A stretch of 64,000 nt of DNA from Bullera alba (taxonomy: Eukaryota > Basidiomycota > Tremellomycetes > Tremellales > Bulleraceae), in NCBI GenBank assembly GCA_001600095.1, contig BCIX01000001.1, positions 2,232,001 to 2,296,000 of the forward strand, read 5' to 3'. A program made the position numbers and the translations under genes. Positions 35,275-51,321 of the stretch are shown here, in pieces; positions within the stretch are counted from its first letter, which is position 1; every line of letters begins with the position of its first letter. Below the pieces are notes generated by a model that ran no database searches, was not told the origin of the DNA, and saw only the letters and a program-made list of their open reading frames with translations.

Positions 35275-35860
35275 ATGGCTGCCATCGCTGTGAGTACGAG
35301 TCTATGGAGCATAGATCTCCGTCATAGAGGGGAACTCGCTGACGAAATGCTTCTTCCCGCTACCTTCTACAGCCCGTCAACCCCAAACCGTTCCTGCAGG
35401 ATCTCACCGGCAAAGTCGTCAATGTCAAGCTGAAGTGGGGCCTGGAGTACAAGGGATACCTGGTCTCAACGGACGGATACATGAACTTGCAGGTGAGCTG
35501 GGTCTCTGTTGTTGGCAGTAAATGCAGCAGCTCCGCAGGACTCGCAGAACGATGCGTTTCGCACCCGATGTCTGTAGGACTTGTACTGACGGTGCATCAA
35601 TCTAGCTCGCCAACACGGAGGAGATTGAGGATGGAAAGTCGAATGGATCCCTAGGAGAAGTATTCATACGGTGCAACAACGTGCTGTATATCAGGTGAGG
35701 ACGGGTCTGGGGAAGAATTCAAGGACATTCAGCTGATCGCTATTTTCTTCTTTCTTTGCCCTCCTCCACTAATTCATCACCAACTACACCTGCAACTGAT
35801 CATCTCGCACTATACAGGGAATCGAAAGACAACAAGAAGATAGACGAGGACAGGGACTAG
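35275..35860 (+). CDS. SMX3: Spliceosomal Sm protein F
   Basis: Four exons (introns 35290-35372, 35493-35605, 35695-35817) give 88 residues, the usual SmF length. After [16 protein letters not shown] come the Sm1 motif ([27 protein letters not shown]) and the Sm2 motif ([13 protein letters not shown]), with the SmF-specific WGLEYKG. It ends in the acidic tail KKIDEDRD. SmF is part of the heptameric ring on U1, U2, U4 and U5 snRNAs. It is distinguished from LSm6 by the N-terminal PVNPKPFL. Three introns in an 88-codon gene, two of them over 110 nt, are long for this genome. Confidence 0.95.
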
Positions 35861-36201
35861 AAGTGTTGGCTCGAGGAAAGATACAGCAGGGACGAAAGGG
35901 ATCATTGATCCCGATGTAACAACATTATCTGCACAGTCCGACAGGACACCTCCCCTCACCGCGCTGTCGATAAGAAATGAAGAAAACGGATCACAGACTG
36001 ACCAACGGAGCACAAGCAAACCAAGGGTACATGGAACAGGCTCTCATTTCTAATCATTATGCAAGATATCGTCGTCACACTAAAATACTGCTACCAAGTG
36101 CTGACAAGGCCTTCCACTCGATCTAAAGTGGACAAATGCTATACCTGAGTCCTGATCTCTCCAAGTGGCCTCCGACAAGTCTCCCCCGTATGGCCTAATC
36201 G
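35861..36201. other. Convergent intergenic region, no gene seen
   Basis: It lies between the stops of SmF (+) and RNA1 (-) and holds both 3' UTRs. Confidence 0.5.
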
Positions 36202-37690
36202 GCTACTTCGGGCCATCGATATGAGCACCAGCAAGCATGTCGGCGAGACTAAGCCGTCAAGTCAGCGTTCTTCAATCAGGCAGTTGGACGCTCCCAGTAA
36301 GCACTCACTCGTCAGTCTGCTTTTCGGACGCAGGGGGTAGCTTGTCCTCGCCAGAGGCGCCGACATCCACTTTGTCCTCATCCTCATCTCCAGACTCCAC
36401 CTCCTCCTCATCAGTCGCCTCCTCTTCTTCCTCGTCTTCGTCTACCTCCTCCATGTCGTCCACTGCGAAAGTCAGCTTACGTGCTCAAGTAATATATGGA
36501 CTTTGAGAGCACTCACACTCATCAAGCGCGTCCTCGTGGTCGTGAAGCGCCAAAGCCTTCTTCAACTCCTCGACACACTCGTCATCCTCCTGGAACCTGT
36601 TTCCGTTCAACTCCAACGTCGTCAACTGAGTGAGGTGTTGCGAGATGGCGGTGGAGAGGATTTCAACAGTCTTGTGGTCGAACTCGCCGTATTGCAATTG
36701 CAGTGTCTCGAGCTTACTGTTGCTGCCATTGGCCAGACTCGTTGCGAGAGCGATACTTCCGGCTTTTCCGACCAGGCAATCCGACAGATTCAACGTCCTC
36801 AGCTCGGGCCATGATTGCAGCACCTGGACGATCGACCTCGTTCCTCGCTTCGTGCACGTGTTGTCCTGCAAATCCAGCACTTGCAGCTTCTTGCACTTGC
36901 TCAGTCCCTTGGCCAGGGCTGTTATTCCTTCTGGCCTGATGCCGTTTTGGGGCAGTTTGACCTCTTTCAATCCAGAGTGCTTTGAGAATGCCGCGGCCCA
37001 GACAGACGCACTTCCGTTCTCCAATCGATTCCTGCCGCACCGCACAACTTCGAGGTTGCTCTCCTTTCCTTGAGACGCGTACTTGTCCGCATTGTCCGAA
37101 ATGGCCTGAGCGATCAACGATCCTCCCATAGGTCCCAGTCCATTGTTGTTCAGCTTGAACACCCGCATCGAGGTGTTGGTTCGGAGAAAGTTGGTCATGG
37201 CGTCGGCGCATCGACCTCCAAAGGCATTGTCAGAGAGGTCGAGCTCGACCAGCGCTTCGTGCGTTGCGAGCGAGTCGCACAGCGCCTCCAATGCTTGTGG
37301 AATCTCCGAGATCAGTCTACCGGTGAAGATATCCGCCAGGTCGACCACCTAGAATATCATTGTTAGCAGCAGAAACGCGACCGCCAATTTACGGCAGCTT
37401 CTGTTCTTGTCTGATCCTCAGGCAGCGAGGCCCGGGCATGCCTTGCGCTCGCCGCAGAAGGGTTACGGGCAGTAGCTCACCTTCAAGCTCTTCTTGGTCT
37501 TGAGCACATCTGCAATTGCCTGGCAAGCCTCAACACCGAGAGAGTTGGCACCAAAGTGGACCTCCTCGACGTCCTCCAAGTCTTTCAATTGTTGGAGGTA
37601 GGGCTCGAGGTCTGCCGCTGTGTTGGCTTTCAGACCCTTGCCCAGGATCGAAAAGACTTTGCTGTCGGGAGCTGTAGTAGTGGCGGACAT
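36202..37690 (-). CDS. RNA1: Ran GTPase-activating protein RNA1 (RanGAP)
   Basis: Four exons: 37690-37481, 37348-36517, one starting at 36462, and a short last exon. The start is MSATTTAPDSKVFSI. The body is made of RanGAP-type leucine-rich repeats (LVELDLSDNAFGGRCADAM, VFKLNNNGLGPMGGSLI, LEVVRCGRNRLENGSA, LKEVKLPQNGIRPEGI). The LNNNGLGP/CGRNRLE region holds the Asn and Arg used in Ran binding and catalysis. An acidic tail follows (DEDEEEEEATDEEEVE), ending DMLAGAHIDGPK. RanGAP stimulates Ran-GTP hydrolysis in the cytoplasm and so drives nuclear transport. The first intron (37349-37480) is 132 nt, twice the usual length. Confidence 0.95.
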
Positions 37691-38108
37691 GGCGATCTGT
37701 GGACTGCGCGGTTTGATGGAAAGCTACTTACACCTGGTGACCGTTCTGAACTTTTCTTTGTGTTGCTCGTGGTGATTCTGAAACGAGTTGGATCTTCACT
37801 AGCACGCGCCAAAGCGGTCAGCGCCGCCGAGTACAGTTCAGAGCCCGATCATGTGACACCAGCCAGGAGCAAGCCCTGTACTCAGTATAGCTGGGGGCAG
37901 AGCATGGCAGAATAGCCAGGACCATGCGGAGGTCTATGCATGTGAATTGGACGTGTGTAAAGTCAGACCAGGATCAATGAATACGGGTACGTGGGTACAA
38001 CATATGGGCCAATGGGCCATTTTCTCTCAGGACTGTGTGTGTAAAGGGTGCTGTCGATGCTGGGTCCAGGTTGCTGCGTGGTAATCAAGTACAAGGTGCT
38101 CATGGTTG
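37691..38108. other. Tandem intergenic region, no gene seen
   Basis: It lies upstream of RNA1 and downstream of the TDP1 stop, both on the minus strand. Nothing but promoter and 3' UTR is supported. Confidence 0.4.
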
Positions 38109-41100
38109 CTAGTGACTGCTACTGCCGAACTGATGGGTGAATTGATCCTGTAAACAGTCAGCAGCCATTCACAGACAAGAGACTGGGACCAGCTCACCCA
38201 TGGCCTGTCTTCGGAAGAGTACGGTCTGGGGGGTCGGATATGTGGAGCAATGGCATCAGCGGCTTTCGACGCGTCCGCTCGAGCTACAACAGCGGTGAGC
38301 TCGTGCGAAATCAAAGAAAAGTGGCCCTAAGCTCACGGATGGGAAAAAGAATACCCAATTCATAGTTCCTTATGTTCAAAGTCGGCGGGCTTTTCTTGAG
38401 GTTGACAGTACCCTGCAGTAAGTTAGAATCCAACCTTCGAGCGGGACTGCAAAGTCCAGCCAACATACCCATGCAGCAGAGCTGAAGTTGTGGCTGCCGA
38501 CATAGCACCATCCACCAAAGTCCATACTGTGGTCCTCGAACTCGCTTGCTTTGCGTTTGCCATTGGCCTTCGCCTGTGATGCGGATGACGACTGGAGGCC
38601 CAGACGGTCCTCTTTCGGCTCAAACATCGCTATGAGCACCTACGGTTACCTCCTGGGTCAGCCGGGTACTACGTTTGAGTATGTAAATCGGAGGAGAGAC
38701 TCGCCTTGGCGTGCATTAGGACTCCGCCTCGCTTCGAGTTTGAGTCGTGGAAGAGGTGTTTGGTGACGACGTTGTACGCCTTTCCGCAGAACATGGTGCC
38801 ACCGCCCTGCAGCGTGTCAGTGCTTCACTCATCCGCGAAAATTGAAGCACTCACATCCTTTCCTAGGGCGCTCTTTGCAACAGTATCTTCGCTGGGGTAG
38901 ATAACTTTCAGTGGGGGCCAAGCGATAGGCTTAGGTCGACCAAGGAGCGACCGCGTTGTCTTTCCCGTGCAGTACTGATAGAAGGTATCAAACCAATCGA
39001 TGGTGTAAGAGCCAAGAGATGATCCCTGCAATCTTCAGCATACTTTCACAGAGTTCCGACGGCATTTGACCTACTTGGTACTCGGCTTTGACAACCTCAT
39101 CGCTCTGCGGTCTCCAATTTTCTTCGCTCAATACCTTCCCTATCCTGCAAATACCGAAGTCATCCATCTTGTCGGCACCGGAATACGTGCCCGGGATCGA
39201 CATGACCAGCTTCACCCTGACCCGGCTCCAATCGTATTTGGCCATGTCTTCGAACGCGTCTTTAGGCGTGAAGGGTATTTGAGTACCGGCAGGGTGCTGA
39301 TCTATCAAGAATCGAAGAGCTTTGTGAACTTTGAGGTGGACGAAGAGGTGACGGAATCTCGAGGGGAAGTCAGGAAGGTCCGTAGCCGTCGAAGAACTCG
39401 ACGAGAGGGTTTGGCGGATTGGCAAGAAGTCTTGAACGAAGATGGTCTATGCCAAGTCAGGTTATGATTGTCCTGCAGCATTCGGGAAGGGGGATGACTA
39501 ACGTTCTCGATCCAGTCCCAATCATAGGGAACCATGTTGCACGTCATTATAGCTACCCGCAGACGACCGGTCTTGTAGAATATCTACGGCTTTGGTCAGC
39601 AAGCTTGTCATGCTAATGGTCAAAGCCACTCGCCCAGGCGAATTTCATGTGGGCGGATCTACACACCTCAGGTGAGTATTCAAGGTAGATTCGCGAAAGG
39701 GCGGACTCACCCCCACGCCCCGACCATCTCAGGGTAGCACCTCACTTCCCCATCGGCCTGGGCTTGCACTTTCCCGTTCCAAGCTGGATGGAACTCTTTT
39801 GGGTGCGGACGGACATAAGCTCGGGGAACTGATGTGGCATCCGGTAATATCGTATCCAGCCATTCGTCATCGGTGACAAAACTGGACATGATAATCAGGG
39901 CGATCTGGTCCTTCTACAACGGCGAATACATCAGCGCTGAGTCCAGAACATAACGAGTGGAATGGGACTAACCGTGCCGATGACCTGCTCAGCGGAGAAC
40001 GTTCGTTCACTAGATGCGCCCACCACGGTCAAAGCGGCATGTCTGAGCTCTCCATCTAGGTAATACTCTCCAGCTGCGTCCGACGGGAGAGGACCATGGG
40101 CCTGGAGCGGATGGTGTGGGTTGGATGGCCCGGTCGATCTTTCATTGCTGCTCCCTGCTGAGCGGCTTGAGCTGGACGAGCCAGCCGTAGTTTCGGCTTG
40201 CAGATCGCTGAATGACCTGATATTGCCCCTTGGTCCGCCGATGGGTGTCACGGTGGATTTGGTCCTTGGCGGTTGGGAAGTCGTTGCTGTACTCGACCCA
40301 GAGGCAGAAGCGGCAGCGCTAGTCGAAGTCTGTCCGTCTTTCGCTGCTTGCCGTGCAAGTCTTTCTCTCTCCATTTGGGCTCGATCGCCCAATGGACCGC
40401 CGGCGCTAAGTCTGGGTGCGGGACTCAGTGGAGCAGCAGACCGACTGGATGATGCAACTGGCATAGGCTTCGTTTCTGAGTTGGACGAGAGGGTCGATTT
40501 CTCAGCTTTGACTGTATCGGCGGATTTTGTCGCTTCATAGCGCCGCCTCTTCTCTTCTTCTTCTCGGAACGCTTGTCGAGAAGCTTGGAACGCAGCATTC
40601 GCTTCGTCGAGGTCATCATCTGACGACCCATCTTCCACGACCTCGGCTCCATTTGCAGACGCCATTGACGCCGCCAACGCTCTGTGCACGAGATCAGTCT
40701 CATCTTCTCTTCCCGGGATGAGTAGCCGACTCACTCAGCGAGCATCTTGCGCTCCTCCTCGGGTGTCTCCTCTCTTCTGGACTTCTTCGAGGGCCTCGTA
40801 TCGTCTTTGCTCATCGCCAGAGCCAACTTGAAGTCCTCGTCATCGTCATCGCCAATGACTATGGGTGAATCCGGTCGTGAACCCCGCATTGACGTCTGCG
40901 CCGTGTGCGCTCTCGCCGATTCGGCCAAGACCCTGAGCCATATCAGTACTGTGAGCGAGCTAACGATGGTAGCCATAGCTCACCTAGCCAATTGCTCGTC
41001 CTCCTCTTCTTGCCTTGTCGCTCGGGGCATATTGCCACCGGTCGGTGCTCCCGTCCTCCAGGTCATCCAGATTGCACTGCAGACGACAATCAGTATCGGC

Positions 41101-41340
41101 CAACCACCACGAACCCATTGTAGCATTTACCGTCGGAGTTCTTCTCTATCCTCCGCATCCCCGTCGAAGTCATCACCCATCGCTTTTAAGCAAGCCTCAT
41201 CAAACGCCTCATTCTCCCCGAACCTCGGCACTTGAGGTCGCGGTGGTAGACTACTCGCGTCAGTAGCGAAACACTGTGTAGATTGTATGGACTCACCCTC
41301 CAAGCATGTTTGCCGGGCCAAAGTGATCTCTGTCGTCCAT
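38109..41340 (-). CDS. TDP1: Tyrosyl-DNA phosphodiesterase 1 with UIM-like N-terminus
   Basis: A gene of a dozen or more exons, starting MDDRDHFGPANMLGG. The N-terminal third is acidic and holds three ubiquitin-interacting-motif-like helices: DEQLARVLAESA, EDFKLALAMSKDD and EEERKMLAEALAASM. The Tdp1 fold follows: YLDGELRHAALTVVG, IALIIMSSFVTDDEWL, first catalytic motif HMKFAWIFYKTGRLRV with TCNM, YDWSRVRVKLVMSIPGTYSG, second motif LMHAKVLIAMFEP, then VGSHNFSSAAWG. Both HxK pairs and the following Asn are present, so activity is likely. Tdp1 hydrolyses 3'-phosphotyrosyl links left by topoisomerase I. Two introns (39584-39633 and 38640-38704) begin with GC. The last exon (ending FGSSSH, stop at 38109-38111) is the least certain part. 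Confidence 0.92.
38640..38704 (-). other. GC-AG intron after second HxK motif of TDP1
   Basis: The donor is AAG|GCGAGT and the acceptor CCGTAG, with CTGAC inside. It joins MHAK to VLIAMFEP in frame; the nearby GT sites do not. Retention would reach a stop after eleven codons. Confidence 0.7.
39584..39633 (-). other. GC-AG intron after first HxK motif of TDP1
   Basis: The donor is TGG|GCGAGT and the acceptor CCGTAG, with CTGAC 15 nt before the end. Only this choice joins HMKFAW to IFYKTGRLRV in frame. Retention would add a stop within seven codons. Confidence 0.7.
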
Positions 41341-41818
41341 GTCTCTCCTGTCACAATGTGGTATGGCCAGAGTTGAGATAATGCAGTACTGCTCGTAGAT
41401 GGAAAGGCCCGCGAGCATCGAGAGGCGAGACCTTTCAGGTGGAGGTGGGTTGCGTGGACACCTTACGTAACTGGTTCTTGACGCGCTCGTTCCTGAAACT
41501 TCAACATTGAAAACGCGTCTCAGTCCAGTCACCTTTTCCTCAACCATCCTCAACATTGCGACCACCACAAGACCGGTCTGAAGCCGACTACACAGCGAGG
41601 AGCGAGTGAGGGGTGGAAACAGAAGATAGGACAAGGCGAAGCCGCAAGACACGCACATCTGGTCCCGTCGGCAAAGTCTGCCTATCGGTCCATCTTCCGG
41701 GGCGCCCGAGCAACACCCAGTCAGCCCGGCCGCGCTTGCCAAGCAGCGTGAAGCGAGTCCCGTATCCAATCATATCGGGTTGAAACCGCCATTTCCTTCC
41801 CGGTTGGCCTGACTCACC
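41341..41818. promoter_or_regulatory. Shared TDP1 / SMC3 divergent promoter with MCB-like sites
   Basis: 478 bp lie between the opposing ATGs. ACGCGT, the MluI cell-cycle box bound by the MBF G1/S factor in yeasts, is at 41513-41518, and a half match ACGCG is at 41481-41485. Use in this organism is inferred. Confidence 0.55.
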
Positions 41819-46447
<4,629 letters not shown>

Positions 46448-46664
46448 AGAGGGTAGTTGGTTAGACAGAGATTGACTCGCCATGGGATCGGACGAGAACG
46501 CGCAGCGACAGGTCGCCGCGAGTTTACATATCATAAGGGGCATCTGTTGTAAATATCTGGGTACTGAGAATTTAGAATCAGCAAGGGACATGCACAATCA
46601 TCAATTCAACTAGTCGGAAAAACGGTCTGTGCAAGCAAGCGAATAGTGTCCCCCGTCTCAACCA

Positions 46665-48671
46665 TCAGTCCAGCAGTGAAGCTGGGATAGGTCTGGGGGG
46701 AACAACCCCCTCGATGGCATTCCTGTCGAGTATCAGCTTCGACTCACAACACTTAGCACTCACATGATCGCAAGGACCTTGTCGTCAGAACCTCGGCGTC
46801 CCAGCACGTAAAGGGGGTATGGCCGTCCATCGTCCGTCTGGCCACAGGGCATGACTCCCTGCATAGCGGGTCAGCAGGGGCAGACCGACATTGAAGACTG
46901 GTAACTCACTAGAGGTAATCCGCCCGTAGCGAACACTGACGATGCAGGTGATTGGTAATCCCCTCCGCCAAGAACGAGCGCATCCAAGCCGTTGTCATCA
47001 AGCAGCTGGGTGATCTGGACAGTGAGTTCGGCAAGTTTGTTCAGAGCGGATATGTACGGCGTATTGTCCGCATGTTGCGTCTTCAATGCCAGCTTGAGCG
47101 TGTCCTGAACATCTGACTCGTTCTGTAGGTGCGCAGGGAAAGACGACTCCTACGAGAAACCAAGGTCAATGTGGTGTAAGATGTAAGCGAGATCAAAGTG
47201 CGACTCACTGGATGCTCCTCCTGCCATTTGATCAGGTCAGCAAGCGTCTTCACTTGCCCACCCTGCACTTTTGATAGATATCCGTCAATAGCATCAGCGC
47301 CCTCATGAGTAAGCAGGATAGCGCCGATATCATCTCCAGTCTGGCTACCCTCGTAAAATTGAGGGAACATCTCACAGGCCAGATTGTCGACCTTGACATC
47401 GAGTACTTGGGTGATCTTGGAGACTGTGTCGCCCAGAATCTTCTCGTGCTCGGAAGCAAGGCTCGGGTTGTCTTTCGGGTCGTCTAGCCAGTAATTGCCT
47501 CTGACGATACCGACGCGGAATTGCTGATTCTCAGCCAGAGAAGCGGTGTAGTCGATCTTGAAGCCCGTCAAAGCAGACAGTCCCAGTGCAAGATCCCAGG
47601 CGGACTTGCCAACTGGACCGACACACCCCTGTCGTTCACTAAATAACAGTGTCAGTGCACTCATGTCGACGGTCTTCTTACGTACCTGAGCTTGATGACG
47701 CCTTCAGTGGAGACCAGACCTCGGCTTGGCTTGAGACCAAAGACGCCGTGAGCTTTGCAAGGGTACATCTATGCCTTCATCAGCCAAAACCCCATAACAG
47801 AGCTGTGGTGACCTACTAACGCTCCACAATGCTCATTGCCGATAGCCAGACCGCAGAAACCTGCCAGCAAAGCCGATGCACATCCAGTCGAGGCTCCCCA
47901 AACGGGAAAGTCCTTGGACTGGGGATGGACGACTTGTCCGCCTCTTGGGGACCAACCATCAATACAGTGCGGTCCGAGATAGTTGTTCAATGTAGTCATG
48001 TTGCCCTTCCCGATGACTGCGGATTCTCAGTAGATATCACTTATTGGTCTTTGTACTCACTGATGGCGCCAGCCGCGAGAAGGTTGTCGACGACTTTGGC
48101 GTTGCGGATGGGCTTACAGCCGACTGGGCGGAGACGTCAGCTATGCGTCAGAACCCTGACATAGGCCTTGAGTGTCGGGTTTCGCCCATACTCACCCAGA
48201 GCTTTGGTCCCGGCTGTGGTTTCCATCTTCAGATCTGGATGCACCGCGATCGCGTCGCTATTGACAGTACATCAAAGACCTCCGAGATTGGTGAAACGCT
48301 ACACTCTCACCTGATGACGACTGGGGTTCCGTGAAGAACAGACTTGACTTCGCCGTTGCGGCGCTGTTCGTCGAGACCTCGAGCGATCCTCAGGACTGTG
48401 GGATGAGTTGTCAGATACCAAACTGAGACACAAAATGACGAGGCTCACGGTCATCTCGTGGAGGGGTCTCGATGATAGCCCTGAGACCTTTGCCACTGAG
48501 ATTGTCGGCTTCAATGCGGTCTTCCCCGTATCCATCAGCTGTTGGGTCTCGTCATACAGCCAGGAGGTGCTCACCCAAGTATTTCCCCACGAGCTGTTCA
48601 CTGCTCAGCTCCTGCTTTGCAAGAGCGTTTACGAGGTTCTGAAGGGATACGTTGACGAGATCGACCGGCAT
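46665..48671 (-). CDS. Amidase-signature fold protein, predicted inactive
   Basis: The start is MPVDLVNVSLQNLVNALAK. The order of blocks is that of amidase-signature enzymes: LRAIIETPPRDD, SVLHGTPVVISDAI, TTAGTKAL, NAKVVDNLLAAGAI, WGASTGCASALLAGFC, AIGNEHCGALMYPC, GVFGLKPSRGLVS, VGPVGKSAWDLALGL. The tail ends RPIPASLLD. In active members the Lys of V-x-V-K-D-N, the cis-Ser in GGSSGGS and the nucleophile Ser in DTGGS form the triad. Here the Lys position is Ser (split codon 48312-48311/48257), the Gly/Ser motif is degraded, and the nucleophile position is Ala (GCG, 47820-47822). Frame and splice sites are otherwise sound, so this looks like a maintained pseudoenzyme rather than a decayed gene. 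Fungal amidase relatives hydrolyse varied amides; the role here is unknown. Confidence 0.85.
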
Positions 48672-49099
48672 AGTCCAGAGCTGTGTGGTGGTGGATGATG
48701 TTGCGAAGTGATGTGTATTGTTCAGTACAGACCGGAGTAGGATTGGCGATGAGTGCAGAACGCACAGTCTGTCAGTATGACACTGTGTTACCTCCTAGAG
48801 TCTTCGCTCAACACATTACACAAAGGATGGCCCCATGTGAAACGTCAAAGCTCGCGCTCATCGAGTATCAAGTAGAAGTGGCAAAGCTTAGAGCGTGCGT
48901 GTTGCAAGATGTTGCAAATATCGTCAGGAATCAGAGCAGGGTGTTGGCTGGGCCTCGCAATCCGATGTAGATCCTATCTGTAGCTAGTATCTGCGATGCA
49001 TTAGTCGTGGTCCGTCGTGATAAGCACATTGCCCAACGTCCGATTCGTGAATCGTAACCACGTAGGCTCCTTTACTCCTGGTTCCCCCTGCTCCTGCGA
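48672..49099. other. Tandem intergenic region, no gene seen
   Basis: It lies between the amidase-like start and the sphingoid kinase stop, both on the minus strand. A plus-strand open frame at 48683-48970 has no recognisable features. Confidence 0.4.
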
Positions 49100-51321
49100 T
49101 CACTCCTGGTCGTGCCGCTGGAGGAACTCGCTGATCACATAGTGTCCGTCTAAGCTCAGCACGTTGGCGATTTTCGAGTGCACCTGTACGTGGAATTGAT
49201 CATAAGGGAAGGCCTCGCCGTCTTCGATCATCATTATCAGCGCCGAATGACATGCAGTGTACTCAGTCGAGACTTACCTATTGTAAAGATGGGTTGTTTC
49301 TCCTTATCCAAATTCTCAACAGTATATGCAGACACTGCCATCGTCAGATTGACACCTAGACGCATTGACCCCTGAAGGATAGCACTCACCCCTGTAGTAG
49401 TGCTGACACTCCATGAAATAGCAGTCTCCCTTCTCTGCGGCAGTGATCGCGTTGATCATGGTTGCTCGGGGTACCTATGCTCAGTCAGAGAGCGGTATTT
49501 GGAATTTGTGAGCCAGGAGCTATACTAACAATACTTTGGACCACCATATCGACCGTGCCGTCCCCGGTGGTGTATACGGGCCACTGCATTAGATCTCGAG
49601 CGATCCATGGCATCATTCCAGCACTATCGGGACCTCAGCTTTGCGCTCACGTTACCAACAAGCGATATGGCGACTCACTAAGCGTACATCATCCCTTCAC
49701 CATCGATCCAGCCTCCAGTACGACCATTCCTCGCTGCGACCTCGTCCTTCTGACGCTGGCTGATGTTACCTCGAGACCCAGTGTTGATCGTCGTCCAAGA
49801 GTCGTCGGGCTGCAGCGGCGAGATCTCTGGGAGTGGCCCGACTTGTGACTCGCGCTCATGTTCGCTCTCGGATGAGCCATTGGTTGGTTTCGCGGCATCG
49901 TCGGCACTGTTCTGCTTGGGGGTGGCCAAACCGTTGGGACCTCGGTGCTGAGACCTGCTGGTGGAGGCAATCGTGCCATTACCGTCCACTTTCAGGTTCT
50001 TCACTTTATCCACCAGAGGATTCACTCCGCCGCCGACAAAGTGTTTTCCCTGCATGGACTTGACTTTCTCTCTTGCTTTCCTCGCCATCTCAATCTTGTC
50101 CTCTTCCACGACTTTCATCCGCAGACGGCATTTGTGGTTCTTATTCTGGGCAATCCCCTTTATGAAACCCAACATGAATCGAGTATCGCCAAGCCATCTC
50201 ATGCCTTCAGTTCCGATATCCAGATCGACCATGAGACCCAGTGCCTGCGATAGGAAAGACCAGTGAACAGTATTTGACGGTAAAATCAAGACAGAGCACA
50301 AGTCGACTGGCTGAAGCTGTCCCTTGATGACGTTCAGACAGGCAAGCTCGATATTGAATGTGTCTTTCGGGCCGAAAAGATTGATACAGAGGGAGTTTGC
50401 AGAGCCTGAGGAATCATCGTTAGCTGGCAGCGGGCAGTGTAAGGGCTCATGGACCTACCTGTCGGTATCGGCGATATTGGTGTCTTCAGCGCTTGACGAG
50501 CGTCTGGTCTTTTGGCCAGACCGTTGAAGACTTCGTAGACGAGGCCATCACCAGAAGCAGTCGAGATGACACTGGCGAGGTAACGTCGATGAGCTGTCAT
50601 AGCGAACTTGCTATCGCCTACTCACTCATACTTCAACTCCATCTCCTGGACGATCTGCTCAGCATGCAACCGGTGTGTCGTTTCTGCATAACGCCATCAG
50701 CAAGGATGATGTCTCTACAGATGACGATACTCACCTATGAGCTCTACGAGGCAACCAGCAGCTTCCAGAAGTGGGACCACCGTGTCTTTCACAATGGCCC
50801 TGGCTTTGCCCTTGCCCCCGACGGGATTGACCAGTAGTAACACCTTTCTGAACGGCTTGCTGTGTGGGTACGCCGCCGAGTGTGCTACTTCCACCCATTC
50901 CTCTGCCTCTGGCAAATTCATTGGTTCCACCAGGACATGCAGCTTTGTCAACTTGAGCGAGCTGCCCTTAGCCAGGAGGGTGTGGAGGTCGAGCCTGCGT
51001 TGTTGGCCTTGGGATCCACTGGCCAAGTGCACCTTGAGCAGATTCCGTATTGAGCATGATAAGAGGCGCTTGGGAGCTATCAAGACCAGTAAACGGCGTC
51101 AGTAATCGCCCGTATCGCTGTCCTGCTCCTCTGGTTGCGAACCGGTCCAGGTTATGTTCGTCCAACCGGACCGCGCGTCACTCACGTCGACCATCGCTTG
51201 ATAGCTGCAGAACGTCCAAGCGGCCATCTTCAATAGTGAGCAGGCCGCGTTTCTCGTTGTGCAGGATCACCGGGAGGTCCTGATGCCTTGGCTTCATTGC
51301 AGCGAGGTCGAATGCGGACAT
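49100..51321 (-). CDS. Sphingoid long-chain base kinase (DAGK-catalytic family)
   Basis: The start is MSAFDLAAMKPRHQDLP. A PH-like N-terminal part leads into the lipid kinase domain: LLLVNPVGGKGKA (nucleotide-binding), TTHRLHAEQIV, ISTASGDGLVYEVFNGLA (the catalytic SGDGL, equivalent to GGDGT), then GSANSLCINLFG and LNVIKGQLQPVDLC. A long Ser/Asn-rich insert (about 49690-50060) precedes the C-terminal part with GDGTVDMVVQ, ECQHYYR, VYTVENLD and a last block beginning DGEAFPYDQFHVQVH. The family phosphorylates sphinganine and phytosphingosine to signalling lipids (yeast Lcb4/Lcb5). The stop is TGA at 49100-49102. It shares a short divergent promoter with the UreD gene. Confidence 0.92.
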
